Part shown: positions 45,366 to 51,589 of the stretch, in pieces
How positions within the stretch are numbered: position 1 is the stretch's first letter
Layout of the letters: each line of letters begins with the position of its first letter
Virus record (IMG/VR): IMGVR_UViG_3300003322_000486
Coordinates: 1 to 51,589 of that record
Reading direction: 5' to 3' (one strand)
Length of the DNA stretch: 51,589 nt
From: a virus
Made by a program: the position numbers and the translations under genes
Notes under the pieces: generated by a model
The model's input: the letters and a program-made list of their open reading frames with translations, nothing else
Databases searched by the model: none
Told to the model about the DNA's origin: nothing

Positions 45366-46127
45366 TTAATTGTTAAGAAATTGAGTTAATCCCCAGTTTC
45401 TCGACTTAACTACAGGCTGAGTGGTAACAACCGGCTCCTGAGTGCTTTTGGGCGGCTCATTTCCTTTTGTGAGGTCTAAGAATAACTGTTGTATTTGCTT
45501 GAGCTCGATTTCGAGCATATCACAAGTTTCGTCTGTAAATGTGCCATGACGCAGGCTCTTAATGATAATATCAATGCGCTTTGCCAGCCTATCGGCTTTC
45601 TGTTCGCCCTTAATGCCTAATAACGGGGTGTTAGGATTGGCGCCCAGGAAGGTGAGCGAGCTACCTTCGTACAATTTGATTTCGGTCAACTCCCTGGCCA
45701 CCTCTCCGCTTTTCCAATCGCTCCATGGCGTCACCTGGTTATACTTGATAGTCCGATAACCTATACTGTGTTCTGTAATGAGACCGCTATCCACCATCTT
45801 TATGAACTCCTGAGCCAGGGTATGGGTGCCCAGCTGGCTTTCATAGTACAGTCCCTTTTGATCTTCCTGCAACAACGTGAGCTTTCCCAAAGGCTGCTCC
45901 CAGTTGTGGTTCATGATGTGCTTTATGCGGGGTTTGGCGGACATTGGCCCTGACTCGCTGAGGGTCTTTGTAAAGGCTCCTTTCTTTATTACATCGCCGT
46001 CGCTGTCCACCGTACCGAAGTCCGAAAAGTAACCGGTAACGATTCCCTTCCGACCATCAATGTCTTTAAAACTCACCGGTAACGCCTGTGAGATGTCAGC
46101 ATCTTTATATTGATAAACACTATCCAT
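45366..46127 (-). CDS. Prohead protease (HK97 family)
   Basis: 253 residues. Catalytic region with I-M-N-H-N-W at 71-76 (His74) and L-I-T-E-H-S-I-G-Y at 116-124 (Ser121). V-T-G-Y-F-S-D-F-G and V-I-K-K-G-A-F near the N-terminus also fit the family. The C-terminal 60 residues are a flexible extension. It cuts the capsid scaffold and itself during assembly. Confidence 0.85.
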   Translation of the reverse strand: MDSVYQYKDADISQALPVSFKDIDGRKGIVTGYFSDFGTVDSDGDVIKKGAFTKTLSESGPMSAKPRIKHIMNHNWEQPLGKLTLLQEDQKGLYYESQLGTHTLAQEFIKMVDSGLITEHSIGYRTIKYNQVTPWSDWKSGEVARELTEIKLYEGSSLTFLGANPNTPLLGIKGEQKADRLAKRIDIIIKSLRHGTFTDETCDMLEIELKQIQQLFLDLTKGNEPPKSTQEPVVTTQPVVKSRNWGLTQFLNN

Positions 46128-46138
46128 GTTTACTTTTA

Positions 46139-46999
46139 TTAATTTTTTAATTCAACCAGTATTGTTTGCAACTCGGCCCTCAACCTGCCCCTTACTCTTA
46201 TCTGTGGCTGATCTTCTTTTGGTATCAACCTGCCATTTGCATCACGCATTGCCACTATTTCTGAAAAGCATCTACAGTTGATCGTATTGGCGCCACTTGC
46301 TTTAGGATCTCCAGGAAACTCCATTTGTTCGCCTCCCACCGTATACATTCCGTCCTGATTCACAGTCTGCCCATCGGCGCTTAAATGTACATGGCGGGTA
46401 CGGTTATCATGAACTGCAACCCAGCGCTTTTGTGTCTTATACTCAAACTTGTCGGCCGCCAGCTCAGTGCCATAGTTAATCGCCCTATTGCTCTCAGTTC
46501 TGAGTATTCGCCTTACCCGGCCGTCCAGATAATCCTTTCGCTCGATATCTTCGACCATCTGCTGAATGCTCCATCCTTGATCGATTCCTTTACTGATTAC
46601 CTCCATAATGTAATCTTTGGTAGTATCGCTTATCGGTATTACGACCTTATCGAATAGATGCAGCTGGAAGTAGTTCAATATTTGCTGCGTCCATTCCTCA
46701 TTATATCCGAATGACGATCGTTTCTTTTGAACCTTCGGCAGCCGGCGCAATTCGCCTAATACCTGGCCAGCTTTCGCCAGCCCTGCCATTACATACAGTT
46801 GGTTGATGACCGGCGCTATTGCCTTGTTCCACAATTCCAAATTCATGTTGGCTATAGCTTGATCTTTGCCATATTGCTGCAGGTCTGATGTGAAAGAACT
46901 TAGTTGTTGTTTTATGGACTTCTCAACAGCCGGATAAAAGGCATCTTCATACTTCCGTCTTAATTTCTCATTCTGCCTTATTCGTTGTTGTTGGGTCAT
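46139..46999 (-). CDS. Phage Mu F-like minor head protein
   Basis: 286 residues. The C-terminal Phage_Mu_F domain is clear: R-I-L-R-T-E-S-N-R-A-I-N-Y-G, K-R-W-V-A-V-H-D-N-R-T-R-H-V-H, then N-C-R-C-F-S-E-I. The N-terminal 120 residues are a long charged helix (R-I-R-Q-N-E-K-L-R-R-K-Y-E-D-A-F). Part of head assembly. Its ATG lies at the end of a hairpin and U-tract (47010-47041). Confidence 0.85.
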   Translation of the reverse strand: MTQQQRIRQNEKLRRKYEDAFYPAVEKSIKQQLSSFTSDLQQYGKDQAIANMNLELWNKAIAPVINQLYVMAGLAKAGQVLGELRRLPKVQKKRSSFGYNEEWTQQILNYFQLHLFDKVVIPISDTTKDYIMEVISKGIDQGWSIQQMVEDIERKDYLDGRVRRILRTESNRAINYGTELAADKFEYKTQKRWVAVHDNRTRHVHLSADGQTVNQDGMYTVGGEQMEFPGDPKASGANTINCRCFSEIVAMRDANGRLIPKEDQPQIRVRGRLRAELQTILVELKN

Positions 47000-47009
47000 A
47001 AATAAAAAA

Positions 47010-47041
47010 GGGTCAACTACCCATTTCTGAGTAATTGACCC
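47010..47041 (-). terminator. Hairpin and U-tract fused to the Mu F-like start codon
   Basis: GGGTCAA pairs with TTGACCC (7 bp, with further pairs inside), followed on the minus strand by T6-A-T3 and the ATG itself. Between the Com-like gene and the head gene. Two further hairpins (GCGC-TATAT-GCGC and GGGTA-...-TACCC) lie earlier in the same 105-base gap. Confidence 0.65.
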
Positions 47042-47104
47042 ACTATTTTTAACCGGGGTACTGTTTATGGTTACCCTATGTTTGGCGCATATAGCGCACT
47101 GTTT

Positions 47105-47344
47105 TTAATATGACGGAAAGCCCGAATATTCTCTTTTTTCTCTGGTTCTGAGCTTCCCAAAAGCTTCAGGCGATACTTCCCTCGACTCTTCCACGCTTGC
47201 AATAATCGTATTTGTAACTCCGCACCTGCACGTAATCTTAATATGACCGACTTTCATTTGAGAGTCTTCAGCCAATAACTTTCCACAGTTACAACATCTT
47301 ATGCCATTTTTCTTACTCACTCCAAACTGATTTATAATGTTCAA
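47105..47344 (-). CDS. Com-like zinc-ribbon protein
   Basis: 79 residues. I-R-C-C-N-C-G-K-L-L at 15-24 followed by V-G-H-I-K-I-T-C-R-C-G at 32-42 resembles the Com protein of phage Mu (R-C-x-x-C-x-K-L-L ... I-x-C-P-x-C), a small zinc protein that binds mRNA and turns on translation of the mom gene. Here the second knuckle is C-x-C instead of C-x-x-C. The gene lies directly before a strong hairpin at a head-gene start, the kind of element Com binds. No mom-like gene is recognised. Confidence 0.6.
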   Translation of the reverse strand: MNIINQFGVSKKNGIRCCNCGKLLAEDSQMKVGHIKITCRCGVTNTIIASVEESREVSPEAFGKLRTREKREYSGFPSY

Positions 47345-47519
47345 TAACTTTTTGTCGTTCTTCTTCCGTATTAGCGGCGCCCAATTTGATTTTCATTATC
47401 TCCCGGAAATGCTCTTTTTCCATCCTGGTATTGGGACAATCTGCCCTGCCGCTTTTAGGGTTTGGCTTCTTGCGGGTATAGATCACAATGGTGCTATTCA
47501 CAATTTCTTCGTCCGTCAT
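47313..47519 (-). CDS. Hypothetical protein, 68 aa
   Basis: Basic protein (T-R-K-K-P-N-P-K-S-G-R-A-D-C-P-N-T-R) with a helical C-terminus (R-E-I-M-K-I-K-L-G-A-A-N-T-E-E-E). Overlaps the portal gene by four bases and the Com-like gene by 32 bases. The overlap makes it a translationally coupled gene of the head module; no family recognised. Confidence 0.5.
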   Translation of the reverse strand: MTDEEIVNSTIVIYTRKKPNPKSGRADCPNTRMEKEHFREIMKIKLGAANTEEERQKVIEHYKSVWSE

Positions 47520-48979
47520 TTCGCTACCCTCAAATAATCATTTAACCCTACTTTGCTCAAATTATCGTTAATGGCCTGCATCTCCGCATCACTGATGTTA
47601 TTCAACAGGTCAGTCAATGGCACTTTGTTGCTATCAATAAGAATCAGGTCCTTTGGTAATTCATCTGGTACATCCAGACCCATTAATTCGAGCTTGTACA
47701 CTTCTGGTACCGGTAACTGACTAACCCATCCCCATTTCTCTTTTTGATCTTCCTGCAGCTCTGTATATACTGACATATCGAAGTCTGCATATACATTCAC
47801 TCCTTTGAATCCCCAATCGGTTTGCAGCTTCCGGTTAAAGTGATCTCGTTTTGCTGTCAGATGCGGCAATGCGCACCTTGTAGTTAATGCCTTCTCGGCT
47901 TCTTTCAGGCTGTTATAGGTCTTGTTGTCAGGATCATTGCCTAACTGAGAAGGGATGCCCCATAGATTGAATATGCGCCTTAAATCAACTGCCTCAATGC
48001 CAGTAAGATCCATATCCTTCAAAGTATTCCCGACACTTACATAGCCCATTTTATAACCACTGAAAGCGAGTTTACCGTAGTTTTCTGCACCAGTATTTTC
48101 TTTTGCCCAGCCGCGTTTCACCACCCCAGCCTGAGCTTCCCTGCCAGTGATCGGCACCTCGTTATCATCTACGTATATAATACCGGCGGCTCCATTATTA
48201 TCAAGCTGCACAGATCCGGCTTTCTTTGCAGCGTTGTTCCTGGTTAGTGTTCTGCTGCCGGCCTTTAATGGGCTCATGCCCATTAATCCTGCACCACCTA
48301 AACTATACTCAGGATTCCAGAACTTAACATGCAATACTTCTTCCTTACTGAACTTCTTTATTTCACCACTTTGCAACTGCCAGCCTACAATGCGCTGAGG
48401 CCACTGTGTTGTTGCAATTGGCCTCACATACTGAGCCGGCATATTGAAAAGCTCCTGCGGCAATCCCTGGTTGGCCCCTGCATCAAGCAGATTTGCCCAC
48501 AGCATCTCGTTGCCGGTTATCATCTTCATTCCGGCGCCATCAGCTATAAGATCGTTCCAGGTTGTTCGTTCATTGGGCCATTGCATTAGCTCATTGAGCT
48601 TCCCCATCTGCCGGTTATAATTGGTGATGGGTTCCAGCGCTTTCTTTCGCAACTGCAATGCCTTCTTAAACCCTTCTGCGTCGAATTTACCGCTGATGAT
48701 CGCACTGTATTGCTTCAGGGCTCCTTCGTCTACTACTTGGTATAATCCCCACGGCGCTACCCGAATCTTATCCATGATAAGCATAACACCGGCATATACG
48801 ATATCATTGGCCTGATAGCCTTCTGAAATATAGCAGGCCAACTTATCGCTAATCCATGTGATTGTGCCATTGATTTCAATGAACTTGCCCTGCCCGGGCG
48901 CAGGTATTAAGCTGCCATTTGGCGGCGGTGATGCTTTAATGCCCAATAAACGCGCTCCAAGTCGTTGTAATTTATTCAT
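47516..48979 (-). CDS. Portal protein
   Basis: 487 residues of the HK97-type portal family: M-G-M-S-P-L-K-A-G-S-R-T-L, L-W-G-I-P-S-Q-L-G-N-D-P, Y-N-S-L-K-E-A-E-K-A-L-T are conserved. Forms the dodecameric DNA gate at one capsid vertex. Overlaps the terminase by four bases and the 68-residue gene by four bases. Confidence 0.9.
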   Translation of the reverse strand: MNKLQRLGARLLGIKASPPPNGSLIPAPGQGKFIEINGTITWISDKLACYISEGYQANDIVYAGVMLIMDKIRVAPWGLYQVVDEGALKQYSAIISGKFDAEGFKKALQLRKKALEPITNYNRQMGKLNELMQWPNERTTWNDLIADGAGMKMITGNEMLWANLLDAGANQGLPQELFNMPAQYVRPIATTQWPQRIVGWQLQSGEIKKFSKEEVLHVKFWNPEYSLGGAGLMGMSPLKAGSRTLTRNNAAKKAGSVQLDNNGAAGIIYVDDNEVPITGREAQAGVVKRGWAKENTGAENYGKLAFSGYKMGYVSVGNTLKDMDLTGIEAVDLRRIFNLWGIPSQLGNDPDNKTYNSLKEAEKALTTRCALPHLTAKRDHFNRKLQTDWGFKGVNVYADFDMSVYTELQEDQKEKWGWVSQLPVPEVYKLELMGLDVPDELPKDLILIDSNKVPLTDLLNNISDAEMQAINDNLSKVGLNDYLRVAK

Positions 48980-50172
48980 ATTGCACCGCCAATTGGCTTG
49001 AATATAAATCCGGTTAAATGTGTGAATATGGCATATCTTATTGCATCCATCAGGTGGTCGTTAAACTTCACCGGTTCATCCAGCACCTTGCCATCTTTAT
49101 CTGTTTTCCACTTATAACTCTTGATTTCCTTTAGGATGTTGGCTGACCGCTTAGTGATATACAGCGGCATGCTCTTTACTTTGCGTATGCCTTCCAAAAC
49201 ATCCTTATCAGCCGCTATTGCATTATACCCAGCCCTGCATATTTCCTCAATCGTTTTCGGTTCTGCTGCATCGCAATATGTTTGAATGCCCTTTGTTAAT
49301 CCTAATTGCTGATAACGAGCTATAAGGTCGTTGGTGGTCAGCTTTGTTTCATAGAGCAATTCATCCAGGTACACGCCTCCTTCGTAAAATTCAACATCTA
49401 CAAGCGCGGAAGGCACGTTAAATCCGAAGTCCTGACCTCTTATCCTTTCGCCGCGGTTCGGCATTTCGTCCACCAGCTTCCAATGCGTATAGATGGTTTC
49501 CGAACTAGTGCCCCGTAAGCCAAGGCCAAATACTTTCCACAGGTTTTCGTCAACATCTTTCAGGGCCTCAATTTCCTCCACCTGTTCTTTTGTAAGATTC
49601 GCCAGGTTGTTCAGATATGTACTAACAATCAGCTTATTGCCCGGCTTATCTGCTACCTCATATACCCAGCTGTATTCATCAGCAGGATTAAAGTCGATAA
49701 ATATTCGCTCCCTGGTCCGTAATGCCAATTGCAGGTAAGTATCTCGACTGAGAAGGTTTGCTTCATTGATGTAAAGTATATCCCTGCCCGGCCCCCTTAC
49801 TTTCTTACTGTCATCTGCTCCAAAGAACTCTATATAACTACCCGTTGATGGGAAAGTATAAATTTGATCGGTACGGTTGAAATTATCCTCTACGAAAATG
49901 TTTTGCTCTTCAAGATTGAGTAGTACATCCTTCCGGGCCCCTTTCTTAAGGTGTGGCAAAGAAGGACTCACAATGCTGATCTCCTTCTTGCCATACGGCT
50001 TACCAGTAATTTGGTTTTGGCCCCCGCTCGCTATGTCGATCATTAACTGAGAAAGCGAAAACGTTTTGCTTGACCTGGTACTGCCCTGATTGGCAATTAC
50101 ACGGTAGAGCCCCTTATCATATGCTTTCTTATTGGCCCAAAATACTGGTGTCGTGCTTGTCTCAATCGTCAT
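48976..50172 (-). CDS. Terminase large subunit
   Basis: 398 residues. ATPase: N-Q-G-S-T-R-S-S-K-T at 29-38 (Walker A), I-L-Y-I-N-E-A at 132-138 (Walker B variant with Asn, usual in PBSX-like terminases), I-F-I-D-F-N-P coupling motif. Nuclease: Q-D-F-G-F-N-V-P-S-A-L-V-D and later acidic residues in the C-terminal half. Pumps and cuts phage DNA. Confidence 0.9.
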   Translation of the reverse strand: MTIETSTTPVFWANKKAYDKGLYRVIANQGSTRSSKTFSLSQLMIDIASGGQNQITGKPYGKKEISIVSPSLPHLKKGARKDVLLNLEEQNIFVEDNFNRTDQIYTFPSTGSYIEFFGADDSKKVRGPGRDILYINEANLLSRDTYLQLALRTRERIFIDFNPADEYSWVYEVADKPGNKLIVSTYLNNLANLTKEQVEEIEALKDVDENLWKVFGLGLRGTSSETIYTHWKLVDEMPNRGERIRGQDFGFNVPSALVDVEFYEGGVYLDELLYETKLTTNDLIARYQQLGLTKGIQTYCDAAEPKTIEEICRAGYNAIAADKDVLEGIRKVKSMPLYITKRSANILKEIKSYKWKTDKDGKVLDEPVKFNDHLMDAIRYAIFTHLTGFIFKPIGGAI

Positions 50173-50653
50173 CGGGCAATGGTTGGTTGCCTGCCTGCTG
50201 TTTGTAAAGAACTGTTACGCCTTCGGGGGTCCGCACATCTACATCTTGCTTTTCTCTCAGCCCGAGATCTCTTGCTATGATGTTTGCATTAAATGCGCCT
50301 ACGGCTGCTCCCTCAAATTTCTGTGTATACATAATCTCGTCCACACGCGTTATGACAGCGGAAAAATCTTCACTTAAGTTTTCGTTATTCTTTAAATCCT
50401 TCCAGAATGACGCGCTTGCGCCCAGATAAACGCATAAACCTGAAAGCGTATAAGGCCTTGCAATGGGGACCTTTATAATCTCGCCGGCCATGTCCCCTGA
50501 CTTAACTGCTTCGTTTTTCCACCAAGGATGCGCATCGCACCAATTGAAGTATTCTGCACATGCTTCCCATAGCAGTTCGGGAGTACTAAATAATTTATCC
50601 CGGCCATGCTTCGATCTTAACTTCCAAAACTGATTACCCGCCGGCGCTGCCAT
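50162..50653 (-). CDS. Terminase small subunit
   Basis: 163 residues. N-terminal DNA-binding region (F-S-T-P-E-L-L-W-E-A-C-A-E-Y-F-N-W-C then T-L-S-G-L-C-V-Y-L-G-A-S-A-S-F-W) typical of phage small terminases that have E-L-x-x-x-x-x-E-Y-F-x-W. C-terminal G-A-F-N-A-N-I-I-A-R-D-L-G-L. Overlaps the large subunit by 11 bases. Its ATG ends a hairpin and U-tract (50665-50689). The packaging site probably lies close by. Confidence 0.85.
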   Translation of the reverse strand: MAAPAGNQFWKLRSKHGRDKLFSTPELLWEACAEYFNWCDAHPWWKNEAVKSGDMAGEIIKVPIARPYTLSGLCVYLGASASFWKDLKNNENLSEDFSAVITRVDEIMYTQKFEGAAVGAFNANIIARDLGLREKQDVDVRTPEGVTVLYKQQAGNQPLPDDD

Positions 50654-50664
50654 AAAATAAAAAA

Positions 50665-50689
50665 CCGGGATAGCGCTTATGCTTCCCGG
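50665..50689 (-). terminator. Hairpin and U-tract fused to the TerS start codon
   Basis: CCGGGA-(t)-AGC pairs with GCTTCCCGG (9 bp with one bulge, 6-base loop). The minus strand then reads T6-A-T4-ATG. An earlier hairpin (CGGTAG-...-CTACCG) lies at the 3' end of the HNH gene. Confidence 0.65.
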
Positions 50690-50747
50690 GCAATAAAGTT
50701 AGATTGAATATGTTTAATTCACCGGTAGGATATTTACTACCGAATTT

Positions 50748-51308
50748 TCATGGCATCTTAATTTTAAGTTCTTCGCCAGTGAGGGCGATGATTTTATTTA
50801 TTACAGCAATATCGTCTCTTTTTACATTATACTCTTTGGCTATATCAATAATTTCAGATCCACTATTTATTCTTTGAATAATAATCGGTATATGGTTGTA
50901 CGGCACAAATCCCGATCGCTTCCCTATTGATTTATAATAATCTTGTGTGTTTCTTGCCTTACTTCCATAAGATAAATTCGAATGATGATTATTTTCCCTA
51001 TTCCCATCTTTATGCATTACAACAAGTCCTTTGGGGCGAGGGCCAATAAAGGCGGCAGCAACCATATGATGTATCATTTTATTTTCGCTTTTGCCATTTT
51101 TGCATAATGTGACAAAAAGATACCCATTCCGTTTGTGCTGCTTTAATAAACGTTCTCTTATCGTCTTCAAATGTGTGGTTCCGGTTGAAGTCGTTCTACA
51201 CACAAATCGAGCTATTGATTTTATTAATCCGGTATTGCTTATTTCGTATTCAGGGAAGCCTTCAACTTTGTTCCAAATAACAACCGGATTTGTTGTAAAC
51301 TTGTTCAT
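50748..51308 (-). CDS. NUMOD4-HNH homing endonuclease
   Basis: 186 residues. NUMOD4 start (W-N-K-V-E-G-F-P-E-Y-E-I-S-N-T-G-L-I-K), the HNH core M-I-H-H-M-V-A-A-A-F-I-G-P-R-P and V-V-M-H-K-D-G-N-R-E-N-N-H-H-S-N-L, then a C-terminal HTH (I-I-D-I-A-K-E-Y-N-V-K-R-D-D-I-A). A typical free-standing homing nuclease. First gene of the late unit, directly after the late promoter; homing enzymes often sit next to terminase genes. Confidence 0.85.
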   Translation of the reverse strand: MNKFTTNPVVIWNKVEGFPEYEISNTGLIKSIARFVCRTTSTGTTHLKTIRERLLKQHKRNGYLFVTLCKNGKSENKMIHHMVAAAFIGPRPKGLVVMHKDGNRENNHHSNLSYGSKARNTQDYYKSIGKRSGFVPYNHIPIIIQRINSGSEIIDIAKEYNVKRDDIAVINKIIALTGEELKIKMP

Positions 51309-51340
51309 GTAAATTTGATTTAGGAGTATTTCAAATTTAC
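51309..51340. repeat. Palindrome at the late promoter
   Basis: GTAAATTTGA at 51309-51318 and TCAAATTTAC at 51331-51340 form a perfect 10-bp inverted repeat with a 12-base centre. It abuts the HNH start codon. One arm holds the -7 box of the late promoter, so this is more likely a protein-binding operator than an RNA hairpin. Confidence 0.65.
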
Positions 51341-51361
51341 AATTAAACCCGCTACCAGCAA
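51332..51361 (-). promoter_or_regulatory. Late-operon promoter
   Basis: On the minus strand: TTG (plus 51361-51359), 19-base spacer, TAAATTTG (plus 51339-51332), a perfect Bacteroidota promoter. Start expected near 51325, about 17 bases before the HNH ATG. The -33 element is in the loop of the preceding terminator. Confidence 0.7.
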
Positions 51362-51378
51362 TGGGACTAGCGGGTTTA
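51344..51378. terminator. Terminator of the early/middle unit
   Basis: TAAACCCGCTA pairs with TAGCGGGTTTA (11 bp) around a 13-base loop, immediately after the stop codon of the gene crossing the contig join. It can act in both directions and separates the two leftward units. Confidence 0.8.
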
Positions 51379-51570
51379 TTATACTATAATTGTTAGATCA
51401 GAACCAGTCAGGGCAAAGTAAAGGTTTTGGAGCTGGTGGAGATATTTAATATGATGCAAATACCATATCCATCCTGAGCCTACCGTCTCAATTGAAAAGC
51501 CTTCATAATCCCACCTTAATCGCCTATATCCATCAAAAGAGGGCATTCTCATAAGATCTGGCACACCCAC
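51379..51570 (-). CDS. Conserved phage protein, 3' part (gene crosses the contig join)
   Basis: C-terminal part of the gene that begins at 176..1: after the join it reads V-P-D-L-M-R-M-P-S-F-D-G-Y-R-R-L-R-W and ends Y-L-H-Q-L-Q-N-L-Y-F-A-L-T-G-S-D-L-T-I. This end is highly conserved in the family (Y-x-H-Q-L-Q-N-L-Y-F-A-L-T-G). The frame break relative to the 5' part is one base in the CCC at 51566-51568. The stop TAA at 51381-51379 is followed at once by the terminator. Confidence 0.8.
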   Translation of the reverse strand: MGVPDLMRMPSFDGYRRLRWDYEGFSIETVGSGWIWYLHHIKYLHQLQNLYFALTGSDLTIIV

Positions 51571-51589
51571 ACCTTTCCAGCCATTCGGG
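51570..51589. repeat. Terminal overlap, right copy
   Basis: Identical to bases 1-20; see the left copy. Confidence 0.9.

Noticed and set aside
1-51589. Linear prophage bounded by att repeats (20-base repeats at the ends)
   Set aside because: The tRNA-type attP is intact at 26436-26481 and the end repeats only rejoin a phage gene, so the ends are an assembly overlap.
1-51589. CRISPR array, transposon or insertion sequence
   Set aside because: No repeat-spacer pattern, transposase or inverted-terminal-repeat element with target duplication was found; the mobile genes are the two HNH endonucleases and the integrase.

Overview
The window is the genome of a temperate, siphovirus-like tailed phage of Bacteroidota, assembled as a circle. 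The last 20 bases repeat the first 20, so the unique circle is 51,569 bp. One gene is split across the join, with its 5' end at 176..1 and its 3' end at 51569..51379. Host evidence: start codons have A/T-rich upstream regions and no Shine-Dalgarno sequence, the best promoters fit the Bacteroidota pattern TTG-N19-TAnnTTTG, and a Bacteroidota-type secreted family (DUF4468) is present. The attP core resembles the 3' half of a Bacteroidota tRNA-Arg(ACG). A Chitinophagaceae-like host is plausible but unproven. The attP is continuous, so this is the circular or virion form, not an integrated prophage.

Layout. Two long leftward (minus-strand) transcription units meet near the contig join. The early/middle unit starts at a Cro-type promoter near 23,960 and runs to position 1 and through the join to a terminator at 51,344-51,378. 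In order it holds small unknown genes, a YopX-family protein, a PD-(D/E)XK exonuclease, an SSB-like protein, a DEAH helicase, a VRR-NUC nuclease and a primase-polymerase/helicase. After these come accessory genes: a C5-methyltransferase-like protein, two ASCH-type proteins, an MmcB-like nuclease, DUF551 proteins, an HNH endonuclease and a TPM-domain membrane protein. The unit ends with a block of glycosyltransferases and methyltransferases and a small LuxR-type HTH protein.

The late unit starts at a well-formed promoter (51,332-51,361) inside a palindrome and runs down to about 29,390. It encodes an HNH endonuclease, TerS, TerL, portal, a Com-like zinc finger, a Mu-F-type head protein, HK97-type protease and major capsid protein, connectors, tail tube, tail chaperones (probable +1 frameshift), tape measure, tail tip proteins, a secreted-looking tailspike, a lysis cassette and the endolysin. 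Terminators at 29,314-29,335 and 29,171-29,188 close it.

Between the two units lies an island, mostly plus strand, for lysogeny and integration (23,704-29,158). It has divergent Cro/CI-like regulators over an array of AACAACA boxes spaced 10 bp apart, a large structured element, two lysogenic-conversion candidates (DUF4468 secreted protein, SGNH hydrolase), a complete attP with paired arm sites, the tyrosine recombinase, and a pair of diverged paralogous small proteins.

The least explained features are the roughly 166-nt structured element at 24,598-24,763, the helically phased operator array, the paired integrase arm repeats, hairpin-U-tract-AUG leaders in the late operon, the glycan-modification block, and the single-base frame break exactly at the contig join.
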